Shown: piece by piece, positions 1 to 8,844 of the stretch
Layout: every line of letters begins with the position of its first letter
Numbering within the stretch: position 1 is the stretch's first letter
Assembly: GCA_033782935.1 (NCBI GenBank)
Contig: JAWQEG010000506.1
Coordinates: 496,001 to 560,000 of the forward strand
Length of the DNA: 64,000 nt
Source of the DNA: Petrolisthes cinctipes
Lineage: Eukaryota > Arthropoda > Malacostraca > Decapoda > Porcellanidae
Direction: 5' to 3'
Position numbers and translations under genes: made by a program
Notes under the pieces: model-generated
What the model was told of the DNA's origin: nothing
Database searches by the model: none
Seen by the model: only the letters and a program-made list of their open reading frames with translations

Positions 1-2297
1 TTGATATGTGTATGCATCTTCTGTACCCGTTTATATCTCAAATTCATGGTCAAAACATCCGAAAATTCGATATTTTTGGGTCCCAGAATCGATCTGTACA
101 TGCCTTCTTCTCGTTAGAGTATTTTCAAAATACAGGCCCAAAACATGCTGAAAATCGATATTTTAAGTGCCCAAAGTCAATATGTTCATGCCTCTTCTGT
201 ATCCGTTTATATCTCAAATTCAGGCTCAAAACACCCGAAAATTCAATATTTTTGGGTCCCAGAAGCGATCTGTACATGCCTACTCCGTGTTATTGTATTT
301 TCAAAATACAGGCCCAAAACATGCTGAAAATCGATATTTTTAGGTGCCAAAAGTCAATATGTGTATGCATTTTCTGTACCTGTTTATATCTCAAATTCAG
401 GTTAAAAACACCCGAAAATTCGATAATTTTGGGTCTCAGAAGCGATCTGTACATGCCTACTCCATGTTAGAGTATTTTCAAAATACAGGCCGAAAACAGG
501 ATGAAAATCGATATTTTAGGTGCCCAAAGTCAATATGTGTATGCATCTTCTGTACCCGTTTGTATACCAAATTCAGGCTCAAAAGACCCGAAAATTCGAT
601 ATTTTTGGGTCGCAGAAGCGATCTGTACTCAATGTTTGAATATTTTCAAAATACAAGCCCAAAACATGCAGATAATCGATATTTTAGGTGCCTAAAGTCA
701 ATATGTGGATGCATCTTCTGTATTCGTTTATATCCCAAATTCAGGCTTAAAACACCCTAAAATTCGATCTTTTTGCGTCCCAGAAGCAATCTGTACATGC
801 CTACTACTTGCTAAAATAATTTCAAGATACAGACCAAAAACATGCTTAAAATCGATATTTTAGGTGCAAAAAGTCGATATGTGCATGCATCTTCAGTACC
901 CGTTAACATCTCATATTCAGGCTCAAAACACCCTGAAAATTTCGATATTTTTGGGTCCCAAATGCGATCTGTACATGCCTACTCAGTAATAGAATATTTT
1001 CAAAATACAGGCCCAAAACATGCTGAATATCGATATTTTAGGTCCCCAAAGTCAATATGTGCATGCATCTTCTGTACCCGTTTACATCCCAAATTCAGGC
1101 TCAAAGCACCCGAGAATTCGATATTTTTGGGTCCCAGAAGCGATCTGTACAAGTCTACTCCGTGTTAGAGTATTTTCAAAATACAGGCCCAAAACATGCT
1201 GAAAATCGATATTTTAGGTGCCCAAAGTCAATATGTGCATGCATCTTCTGTATCCGTTTACATTCCAAATTCAGGCTTAAAGCACCCGAAAATTCGATAT
1301 TTTTGGGTCCCAAAAGCGATCTGTATATGCCTACTCAGTGCTAGTATATTTTCAAAATACAGGCCCAAAACATGCTGAAAATCGATATTTTAGGTGCCAA
1401 AAGTCAATATTTGTATGCATCTTCTGTACGCGTATATATCCCAAATTCAGGCTCAAAACACCCGAAAATTCGATATTTTTGGGTCCCAGAAGCGATCCGT
1501 AGATGCCTACACAATGTTAGAATATTTTCAAAATACAGGCCCAAAACATTCTGAAAATCTATATTTTAGGTGCCAAAAGTCAATATGAGCATGCATCTTC
1601 TGTACCCGTTTATATACCAAATTCAGGCTCAAAACAAACGAAAAGTCGATATTTTTGGGTCCCAAAAGCGATCTGTATATGCCTACTCAGTGCTAGTATA
1701 TTTTCAAAATATTGGCCCAAAACATGCTAAAAATCGATATTTTGGATGCCCAAAGTCGATAAGTGCATGCATCCTCTATATTCGTTTATATCTCAAATTC
1801 AGGCTCAAAACACCCGAAAATTCGATATTTTTGGGTCCCAGAAGCGATCTGTACATGCCTACTCAATGTTAGAATATTTTCAACATACAGGCCCAAAACA
1901 TGCTCAAAATCGATATTTTAGGTGCCCAAAGTCAATAAGTGCATGCATCTTCTGTACCCGTTTACATCCCAAATTCAGGCTCAAAACTCCCGAAAATTCG
2001 ATATTTTTGGGTCCCTGAAGAGAATCTGTATATGTCTACTCAGTGCTAGAATGTTTTCAAAATATAGGCCCAAAATATGCTGAAAATCGATATTTTAGGT
2101 GCCAAAAGCCAATATGTGTATGCATCTTCTGTATCCGTTTATATCTCAAATTCAGGTTAAAAACACCCGAAAATTCGAAAGTTTTGGGTCCCAGAAGCTA
2201 TCTGTACATGCTTACTCCGTGTTAGAGTTTTTTCAAAATACAGGCCCAAAACATCCTGAAAATCGATATTTTAGGTGACCAAAGTCAATATGTGTAT
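1..2297 (+). repeat. 176-bp satellite array, left segment (about 13 monomers)
   Basis: Head-to-tail copies of a 176-bp AT-rich monomer. Period is visible from the recurring string AACATGCTGAAAATCGATA, starting near 1016, 1192 and 1368, always on the same strand. Each monomer has a half with TCGATATTTTAGGTGC and TGCATGCATCTTC, and a half with TTCGATATTTTTGGGTCCC and GATCTGTACATGCC. Copies differ by scattered substitutions and small indels. I found no long-range duplicated block here, unlike the array to the right. The array stops inside a first half-monomer at 2297, where TATGTGTAT runs into unrelated sequence. No transcription unit is visible. A centromeric or pericentromeric location is inference only. 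Confidence 0.95.
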
Positions 2298-2458
2298 TGT
2301 GATGACCCTGTCCTCTCCTTAGACCTAGTTCAGTCGTATCCCAAACTACCATCAGGTTCCCCTCCAGCACCGCCACTAGTTTTAAGTTTAGTTATTCGAA
2401 TCTGGAGAAGACTGTCTTTAATTTCTCGTTCGAGATAAACCGGGCTTCACCCAAACTG

Positions 2459-2467
2459 TATATAAGG
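2459..2467 (+). promoter_or_regulatory. TATA-like box (TATATAAGG)
   Basis: TATATAAGG is a good match to a RNA polymerase II TATA element. A start site would be expected some 25-30 bases downstream, near 2490, which is where the younger LINE is inserted. The motif may be the remains of a promoter of the older element. It is short, so chance occurrence is possible. Confidence 0.35.
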
Positions 2468-2482
2468 CTAGCTGTGCCTGAT

Positions 2483-2492
2483 GCAGGCAGTG
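2483..2492 (+). repeat. Target-site duplication of younger LINE, left copy
   Basis: GCAGGCAGTG here is repeated exactly at 7185-7194, directly after the last A of the poly-A tract. That is the geometry expected for target-primed reverse transcription. The bases after the two copies differ (AGTTTACG versus GACTTTGA), which argues against shared family 5' ends. A specific 10-mer recurring by chance within the few hundred bases searched is unlikely (order of one in a thousand). Confidence 0.7.
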
Positions 2493-2915
2493 AGTTTACG
2501 ATTAACAGTGGAAGTGAAATGAAGCAAGTGCTGTGTGGGTGATGAAGTCGTGGGAAATGCAGTGACGATTACTCTAATGGACCACAGTACTATCGGCAGC
2601 CATTACTTGTGCTTTTATTGTTGCTCTCTACGAACCTACCTTGAAGATCAGTCTCATGGATACAATTTCCTGTGACTAGTGAAAGCGTCGTGGAGTTGGC
2701 CAAGGTGAAGTGTTTGAGTTAGCAGTAATATCATAGACTTACTGGTGTTGGCAGCCCAGGACTATCTGTTGTGAAGACTGATGCCCTTTGGTCGGTGTTG
2801 GTGTTGCAGAACAAGAAAGTGGTCCAATGCGCCAGTACACACTTCCAGTCCTATTGTATTGTTTGGTCCAGCATTGTGCGGACACGTGTACTGGCGCGGG
2901 GCTCCACTCTCCTGA
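2493..2915. other. 5' part of the LINE, no recognisable coding
   Basis: This stretch lies between the inferred 5' end and an in-frame TGA at 2913-2915. Short open frames exist in several frames (for example 2771-2971 and 2788-3180 on plus, 2739-2936 on minus), but none has the zinc knuckles or RRM expected of an ORF1. It may be 5' UTR, a scrambled ORF1, or a 5' rearrangement made during insertion. Confidence 0.4.
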
Positions 2916-3125
2916 AGACTCTACCCTTGCACACACCCTACTCCCACTTCATCGGGGGGGAGAAGGGATAGCTCTTCCTCGGTGGAGTCTGGGAGACTCA
3001 CCATTGATGAGGAAGCAATGGATGTCTCCGGACGCAAGAACCGGGAAAGGTCCCCCGGTAGCTACTCGCCACGCGGCGGGCGGCACAAGAAGACTAAGCG
3101 CTCAGGCCGACCCCGTAACTCTTAA
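2916..3125 (+). pseudogene. ORF1 (gag-like) C-terminal remnant of the LINE
   Basis: A 69-codon open stretch after an in-frame TGA (2913-2915), ending in TAA at 3123-3125. It has no ATG near its beginning, so it is read as the tail of a longer protein. The translated tail is Ser/Pro/Arg/Lys-rich: a SSGGRRDSSSS run, then LTIDEEAMDVS, then RKNRERSPGSYSPRGG and a KKTKRSGRPRNS end. Basic, serine-rich tails of this kind are common at the C-terminus of ORF1 proteins that bind element RNA. Its position, six bases before the ORF2 start and in the same frame, supports the call. The RRM and zinc-knuckle parts are absent. Assignment by composition and position rather than by a diagnostic motif. Confidence 0.6.
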
Positions 3126-3131
3126 ATCGCC

Positions 3132-4340
3132 ATGTTCACTGTACTACAGTGGAATTGTAGAAGTCTTGGGAATAAATTGAACAACATATCAATATTATTA
3201 CACACACACAGGCCAGACGTCGTCTGTTTACAGGAGACAGGGTTGGAGAATCACTCTGACCCAACACAATTTAAACATTACAACGCATACAGGAGAAACG
3301 ATGGACACGGAGTAGCAATATACACACACAAATCATATCCACAGACACAAATAACATTAAACACTACTCTGGAAGCCGTTGCTTGCAGAGTGAAATTACA
3401 CAACACCTACATATCCATCTGCTCTCTTTACTGTCCGCCACGCGGCCCCATTGACAGTGATTCATTACACAATTTATTTAGAGAACTGCATGGTAAAAAA
3501 TTGGTACTGGGCGATTTTAATGCCCATCACTGTCAGTGGGGAAGCTTAAGAACTGATGCTCGCGGAGGGCAGATGGCAGACATTATACAACAATCCAACC
3601 TCTGCCTCCTGAACGATGGTCAAGCCACCAGGGTTGACGATCGTTCTGGCAACTTTTCGGCCATCGATTTGTCTCTGGCCTCCCCGGATATACACCAGGA
3701 TTTTTCTTGGCATCCTGAGTCCGACTCCCTTGGTAGTGACCACTTTCCCATCTGTCTCTCTTATTCAAGTCATACTGTTTCGGCCCCTTTGGTGCCAAAG
3801 TTTAATTTTAAGAGAGCAGATTGGGGGTCTTTCGGGAGGATCGTCGACCTAGATATGTCCGGGGAGACCATAGATGAAAAGATGCGAAATTTAACACAAA
3901 ACATTTTACACGCAGCTGAGGTTGCTATTCCCAAAACCTCTATAATTCGAAATAAACGTGAAGCACATTGGTGGTCAACGGATTGCCGAGAGGCATTAAG
4001 GAAACGTAATAGGAGATACAGGATTTTTGACAAACAGCCCACTCAAAACAACTTTATAGCTTACAAACGGGCGAGGGCTGAGGCAAGGAGAGTAATTAAT
4101 AGAGCTAAAAGGGACTTTTGGCGGTCGTTTGTGTCCACGGTTAATCGTTTTACACCACTTACAAAAGTCTGGTCCACTATAAAGATACTAAATAACAAAC
4201 GCCCGTATACTCCCATCACCACTCTTCAAGTGGATAATAACATCTACGACGATCCCGTGGACGTAGCAAACGTACTTGCTAGGAGTTTCTCAAAAGTAAG
4301 TAGTTCAGCCAATTACGATCAACGTTTTCTCCATCACTAA
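3132..4340 (+). pseudogene. LINE ORF2, N-terminal half: APE-type endonuclease and linker, ends at premature stop
   Basis: Encodes 402 residues. Residues 1-212 form an exonuclease-endonuclease-phosphatase domain, which nicks target DNA to prime reverse transcription. Visible motifs: QWNCRS (Asn8), CLQET (Glu35), YCPP (100-103), LGDFNAH (Asp128, Asn130), SAIDLSLAS (Asp179) and GSDHFP (Asp203, His204), so the catalytic set appears complete. Residues about 260-370 are the basic linker typical before LINE RT domains (HWWSTDCREALRKRNRRYR, FIAYKRARAEARR, TPLTKVW). The start is the ATG six bases after the ORF1 stop. The frame ends at TAA 4338-4340. The next open frame begins at 4344 in the same phase with the expected N-terminal edge of the RT, so this is a nonsense mutation within one ORF2, not two genes. 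Confidence 0.9.
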
Positions 4341-4343
4341 CGT

Positions 4344-6656
4344 ATGGCTGAACTACAAGAAATAGACTTTGCCACAGAAGACGTAGACTACCCGTACAAC
4401 TGGGAGTTTACGATAGACGAACTTCTCCTTGCCCTAAGATCCTGTAAAGACACCAGTCCTGGACCTGACACCATTACGTACGGTATGATCCGGCATCTTG
4501 GCCAGGATAACCTGGTCAAGTTGCTAGCAGTATATAATGAGATTTGGGTGTCTAACACCTTCCCAGACTCATGGCACTTTGCGTGGATCATACCGATACC
4601 TAAACAGTCTGGTCGTCTTGTGAATCCCAGTTCATTTCGACCTATTGTGTTGACTTCTTGCCTCTGTAAAGTCATGGAAAGAATGATAAATAATACGCTA
4701 CTTTTTGTTTTAGAAGCGAAGGGTTTATTGAGTGATCGACAATGTGGCTTCCGGAAACACCGGAGCACAGTTGACCACTTGATGAACCTGGAACATTGCA
4801 TTTCAAAGGCATTTGCCAATAAAGAATTCATGGTAGGGGTGTTCTTGGACATCCATAAAGCCTATGACATGACATGGCGACACGGTATTCTGATGAAGCT
4901 TCACGGTTATGGTTTAAGAGGTAATTTGCCCATTTTCATCAACAACTTTTTGCGTGACAGAACTTTTTCTGTCACCCTTCCCTGTAACGTAACATTGGAC
5001 ATTTTTGTCCAAGAGAACGGGGTGCCACAGGGAAGCGTGCTTAGTCCAACACTTTTTAACATCATGATCAATGATATTCTGTCATCAGCTCTAGTTCCCA
5101 GGAATCTTAAATACTCGTTGTATGCTGATGATTGTGCAATGTGGCACTCGTCACGTAATGCACAGTTTTCAGTAGGACGGATTCAAGCAGGAATTCATTT
5201 TGACCAAAGGTTAAATTTTACACATCATATTAATAATTTGCTTGTTCGTTGTGAAAAACCTTTAAATGTCCTTAAGTACCTATCAGGTACCACATGGGGA
5301 GCCGACAAGAAATCTTTATTAATGGTGTATAAGACCCTTATTCGTACAAAGCTAGACTATGGCTCACAGGTGTATGGATCGGCATCAGATACAACATTAG
5401 GAAGATTGGATGTGTACCAGAATAAATGTTTACGTGTGTGTTTGGGAGCTCTGAAGTGTACACGTGTAGCTAGGATGGAGGTGGAGGCGAACATACCTCC
5501 TCTCCGACTTCGACGGGATCAACTCGCCATCAACACCGCCATGTCCACCATCAGGAAGTCGGAGATCGGTAACGTAGCCAGTGCCTCCCTTCAACAACAT
5601 CACTACCTTCACCACGGAAGACGGAGGCCACTGGCTGTACGCCTCCACCAACTAGAACAACAACTACAAATAGACCTCGGGGACTGCGACAAGTTCATCA
5701 CCACCAAGATACCACCGTGGGAGACACCCAACTTCGGCGTCAACACATCGTGGTTACCATCATCAAAAGAAAAGGCGCCGGAGTTGGAGATACACCACTT
5801 GTTCGGTGGTATCATCCGCAGTCACCTGGGGTCTCATCACGTGTACACTGACGGCTCCAAGTCAGATGAAAGTGTGGGTGCGAGTGTATGGTCGAGTGAA
5901 TGTGAACTTAGGTACAGATTGCCGATACATACATCTGTGTTTACAGCTGAACTTTTCGCTATAGACAAAGCCATAGACTATGAAATAAATTCTCGACATA
6001 ATTCAATAGTAATTTTCTCAGACTCCAAGTCAGCCCTTCAGGCAATTAATTCATGTCAAACTATTTCCAATGAAATCCTGGGTCGCATCATTAATAAGTT
6101 GCACTTATGCAACAAGTCCTTCACTCTGATCTGGGTGCCCGGGCATTGTCGTATTTATGGCAATGAACGGGCAGACTTACTTGCGAAATCGGCTGTAGAG
6201 CTCGAGGAGACTTGGGACGTCTCTCGTGATCTGCAGTCGTGTCTATCCCTCGGAAAGAAATCAATTCATCTTCTGTGGCAAGGTCAGTGGACCAGACTTA
6301 ACATCAACACCATCAAGCCTCAACTAGGTAATTGGGCCACTGCCAACCGGCCCAATCGATTAGAAGAACGTATCCTGGCAAGACTGAGAACAAACTGCAC
6401 CAGAATAACTCATCTAGAACCATATATAGACAAACGTTTTCCACCGCATTGTAACACCTGCAATGCGGTGTTATCTATCAGTCATATCATCCTGCATTGT
6501 CGGCGATTTGTGGGGGAACGTGCTTCCCTCATAAGTTACTGCGATGCAGTAAAAGTCCCCTTCACACTCTCAGCTCTCTTAGGTGATGGGGATGGTGGTG
6601 TGACTGATAAATTGATGACTTTCTTGAGGGAGACCGAACTGATCAGAGTGATGTGA
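4344..6656 (+). pseudogene. LINE ORF2, C-terminal half: reverse transcriptase, RNase H, CCHC knuckle
   Basis: 770 codons, in frame with the endonuclease half after the stop at 4338-4340. The RT has SPGPDTITY (38-46), SSFRPIVL (96-103), CGFRKHRST (134-142), FLDIHKAYD (Asp169), GVPQGSVLSP (226-235) and YADD (260-263), so both catalytic aspartate sites are kept. The segment after YADD is too short: residues 272-281 run almost directly into the HFDQRLNFTHHI block, which in relatives lies some 50 residues further on, so an in-frame deletion has removed part of the palm/thumb near 5181-5189. RNase H covers about 498-618, with Asp503 (YTDGSK), Glu536 (TAELFA), Asp560 (FSDSKSAL), His601 and Asp611. 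A CCHC knuckle follows (Cys703, Cys706, His714, Cys719). It would copy element RNA at the nicked target; this copy should be inactive. Confidence 0.9.
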
Positions 6657-7084
6657 CTTTTTATTTCTATTGTTACCATTTTTGTATGCCTATTTTTCAA
6701 TTATGAATGCTATAAATTATGTGTTGTATATATTGTATATTATGATGTATTAGCTAGGTTTAGCGATTGTCTAATATAGGTTTAGCGATTTGTCTGTCTA
6801 GGTTTAGCGATTGGCTGGTATAGGTATTAGTCTAGTTAGCTATTGGTTGTGTAGGTACATAGATTAATTTATTAGCTAGGATGTTAAATTAAGAAATATT
6901 ATTTGTATGAAAGTACAAAATAGGAAAATTATTATATATGTTTAGTTTTAAGTTTTGATGTAATAATAATAATAAAAATAAATGCATAAAAATAATATGC
7001 AAAAAGTTAAAATTAAAATAATAATAAATAAATAAAATTAAAAAAATAAATAAATAAATTAAAAATAAAATAAAAAAAATAAAA
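6657..7084 (+). other. LINE 3' UTR
   Basis: Non-coding sequence after the ORF2 stop, rising in A content. It contains a 22-bp tandem repeat (6755-6820) and, from about 6959, a low-complexity stretch of AATA, AAAT and AAATA units. No open frame of interest. In LINEs this part carries the signals by which the RT recognises its own RNA. Confidence 0.75.
6755..6820 (+). repeat. 22-bp tandem repeat in LINE 3' UTR (three units)
   Basis: TAGGTTTAGCGATT occurs exactly at 6755-6768, 6777-6790 and 6799-6812, at a constant 22-base spacing. The eight bases between the cores vary. A degenerate fourth unit may follow from 6821 (TAGGTATTAG). Confidence 0.85.
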
Positions 7085-7117
7085 GGCCTTAATGACCAAC
7101 ACCATGGTCGATAGGCC
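7085..7117 (+). promoter_or_regulatory. Terminal hairpin before the LINE poly-A
   Basis: GGCCT (7085-7089) can pair with AGGCC (7113-7117), and GACCA (7094-7098) with TGGTC (7105-7109), giving a two-part stem with internal loops and a six-base apical loop. It sits five bases from the A tract. A structured 3' end used for RT recognition is known for several LINE groups; that role here is inference. Confidence 0.65.
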
Positions 7118-7121
7118 AGGG

Positions 7122-7184
<63 letters not shown>
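7122..7184 (+). repeat. Poly-A tail of the LINE (63 A)
   Basis: An uninterrupted run of 63 A, directly followed by the right target-site duplication. Such long pure tracts decay quickly, so this suggests a recent insertion. Its exact length in an assembly should be treated with caution. Confidence 0.9.
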
Positions 7185-7185
<1 letters not shown>

Positions 7186-7194
7186 CAGGCAGTG
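7185..7194 (+). repeat. Target-site duplication of younger LINE, right copy
   Basis: GCAGGCAGTG, identical to 2483-2492, begins at the first base after the poly-A tract. Confidence 0.7.
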
Positions 7195-7524
7195 GACTTT
7201 GAGACTGGGTCGTGGAGAGAGAGGTCGTATGTTTTTATGCTCTCTCTTCTGGTGACCACTAGGCTTAGCTAGTATTCCTTCCCTCCATAGCTGGTAGTAG
7301 ATATAGTAGGTGTCTATATCTTTATATTGAGATCAACTTTGCCTCCTGCCTATGGTGGACTCCCCCACTGATAGCTCTGGGTGTGGTTTAACACAGTCGG
7401 ACCACCTTAGTGTGGGTTGAGAGGTTGATCACAATCATTAGTTAATTAGGGCTGGTATAAATCCCTTTCTGGTGTTTTCTTTTCTCCTTCCAACTTCCCC
7501 CCAACCTTGGGGGAAGTGGTTACT

Positions 7525-7910
7525 ATGTTGCCTTCCCTCCCAACCCCTCCTCCGTATAGCGGAGGAGGCGGCCATGACCGACCACCACCACCACGAACCG
7601 ACGGACGAACCGAGACTCGAACACCCCTTGACATTGACGTGAAAAATGCATCATTTGTTATGTTTCATGCAACTGGTTCGGCCCCACTAGCCGGCCTCAA
7701 TCCCTTCATTGTTCAAAAGGTAATTGATGGCTGGGCTGGTGTGGATGAATCAGTAAAAAAACTTGCATCTGGAGACCTCCAAGTCAAAACATTTAATTCT
7801 AAACAAGTAGCCATTTTGCTAAAATTACGTCAGATCCACAATTATGAAGTTGAAGCCAAGATTCCTCAAGCCATGAATTCCTGCAGGGGAGTAATCACCT
7901 GTAGGGATTT
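7525..7910 (+). pseudogene. LINE ORF1 (RRM-like nucleic-acid-binding protein), 3'-truncated
   Basis: From the ATG at 7525 about 129 codons remain before the frame runs into satellite (reading on as KSIFWVPEVDMCTHL, which is satellite). Residues 1-35 are Pro/Gly/Arg-rich and low in complexity. Residues about 42-129 fit the RRM-like domain of arthropod and mollusc LINE ORF1 proteins: SFVMFHATG, then LNPFIVQKVIDGWAG, SVKKLASGDLQVK, and the conserved NSCRGVITCRDL block. In relatives this block is followed by several hundred residues including zinc knuckles, all missing here. ORF1 proteins coat element RNA in the ribonucleoprotein. An upstream TTG at 7507 extends the frame, but ATG is preferred. 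Confidence 0.75.
7546..7568. repeat. Perfect 9-bp inverted repeat in older ORF1
   Basis: CCTCCTCCG (7546-7554) and CGGAGGAGG (7560-7568) flank a five-base TATAG loop. It falls in the Pro/Gly-rich coding start, so it may be a side effect of CCT and GGA codons. Confidence 0.6.
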
Positions 7911-8844
7911 AAAATCGATATTTTGGGTGCCCGAAGTTGATATGTGCACGCATCTTCTGTACCCGTTTATATCTCAAATTCATGCTCAAAACACCCGAAA
8001 ATTCGATATTTTTGGGTCCCAGAAGCGATCTCTACATGCCAACTCGGTGTTAGAGAATTTTTAAAATACAGGCCCAAAACATGCTAAAAATTGATATTTT
8101 AAAGGCCCAAAGTCAATATGTGTATGGATCTTCTGTAACCTACCCGTTTATATCTCAAATTCAGGCTCAAAACACCCGAAAAATCAATATTTTTGGTCCT
8201 AGAAGCAAACTGTACATGCCTACTCTGTGCTAGAATATTTACAAAGTATAGGCCAAAAACATGATAAAAATCGATATTTTAGGTGCCCAAAGTCGATATG
8301 TTAATGCATCTTCTGTATCCGTTTATATCTCAAATTCAGACTCAAAACACCCAAAAAATCGAAATTTTTTGGTCCCAGAAGCGATCTGTACATGCCTACT
8401 CCTTGCTAGAATGTTTTCAAGAATCAGGCCCAAAACATGCTCAAAATCGATATTTTAGGTGCCCAAAGTCAATATGTGTATGCAAATTCTGTACAAGTTT
8501 ATATACCAAATTCAGGCTCAGAACACCCGAAAATCCAATATTTTTGGTCCCAGAAACAAACTGTACATGCCTACTCAGTGCTAGAATATTTTCAAAGTAT
8601 AGGCCAAAAACATGCTAAAATCGATATTTTTGGTGCCCAAAGTCGATATGTGCATTCATCTTCTGTATCCGTTTATATCTCAAATTCAGGCTCAAAACAC
8701 CCGAAAATTCGACTTTGGGTGGTCTCAGAAGCGATCTGTACATGCCTACTTAGTGCTAGAATATTTTCATAATATAGGCCCAAAACATGCTAAAAATCGA
8801 TATTTTGGGTGCCCAAAGTCGATATGTGCATGCATCTTCTGTAT
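7911..8844 (+). repeat. Satellite monomers between LINE block and first HOR
   Basis: About five monomers with distinctive variants: the 5-bp GTAACCTACCC insertion near 8136, GGTCCTAGAAGCAAACTG near 8194, TTTACAAAGTATAGG near 8238, and TGCAAATTCTGTACAAG near 8481. The same order of variants recurs near 17370-18190 and, in part, near 32780-33200, so this is a copy of a multi-monomer block found further right. Confidence 0.7.

Larger units (their letters stand above)
2298..2492. other. Left flank of older insertion, unassigned
   Basis: Unique-looking, less AT-rich sequence between the satellite edge and the start of the younger LINE. No coding frame of note. If the 10-bp target-site duplication is correct, this piece was originally continuous with 7195-7910 and was split by the LINE. 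It starts TGTGATGACC and holds a TATA-like box, so it could be the upstream or 5' part of a retroelement. I do not recognise a family. Confidence 0.5.
2493..7184 (+). mobile_element. Non-LTR retrotransposon (LINE, I-group type), defective copy
   Basis: A 4.7-kb element bounded by a 10-bp target-site duplication and ending in a 63-base A tract. Order: about 420 bases of unrecognised 5' sequence, the C-terminal part of ORF1 (2916-3125), ORF2 (3132-6656), a 3' UTR with a 22-bp tandem repeat, a terminal hairpin and poly-A. ORF2 has endonuclease, RT, RNase H and CCHC modules; that order with an RNase H is known from I-group LINEs (I, Nimb and relatives). Most of ORF1 is missing or unrecognisable, so the copy is probably 5'-truncated or rearranged. 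ORF2 is broken by one stop codon and an internal RT deletion. It cannot be autonomous as read. The exact clade needs a tree. Confidence 0.85.
7195..7910 (+). mobile_element. Older LINE fragment: 5' leader and ORF1 start, 3' part lost
   Basis: After the right target-site duplication come about 330 bases of untranslated leader and then an ORF1 N-terminal coding region, cut off where satellite resumes near 7910. LINE insertions usually lose their 5' end; this one keeps the ORF1 beginning and lacks everything 3', so the missing part was probably removed by a later deletion or rearrangement into satellite. It was probably once joined to 2298-2492. It need not be the same family as the younger LINE, because the two retained parts do not overlap. 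Confidence 0.65.

Noticed and set aside
2298..2760. LTR-like reading: TGTGATGACC start, TATA box, TCA end near 2733 and a primer-binding-site-like TGGTGTTGGCAGCCCAGG
   Set aside because: The 10-bp target-site duplication places the LINE start at 2493, inside this supposed LTR. There is no second LTR, and no gag, protease or integrase coding.
2739..3180. Open frames 2739-2936 (minus), 2771-2971 and 2788-3180 (plus) as genes
   Set aside because: They overlap each other and the LINE ORF1 tail and ORF2 start, and show no recognisable motif. The ORF1 and ORF2 frames account for this DNA.
4388..5815. Minus-strand open frames within ORF2 (4388-4852, 5430-5651, 5609-5815)
   Set aside because: They are shadows of the RT and RNase H coding frame, without motifs of their own.
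6750..6815. TTTAGCGATT repeats as a telomere-like motif
   Set aside because: The 22-bp period and lack of TTAGG or TTAGGG units do not fit telomeric DNA; the repeat lies within a LINE 3' UTR.
7446..7634. Minus-strand open frame opposite the older ORF1 start
   Set aside because: It is Pro/Gly/Arg low-complexity sequence arising from the complementary strand of the ORF1 N-terminus.
7875..7886. GAATTCCTGCAG, resembling a cloning-vector polylinker (EcoRI-PstI)
   Set aside because: It encodes NSC within the conserved NSCRGVITCRDL block of LINE ORF1 and continues in frame on both sides, so it is native.
2259..7949. Satellite overlap of 39 bases on both sides of the insertion block (2259-2297 and 7911-7949) as a long target-site duplication
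   Set aside because: The two match at only 32 of 39 positions, similar to unrelated monomers, and the length is unusual. It is more likely that they are simply different monomers.
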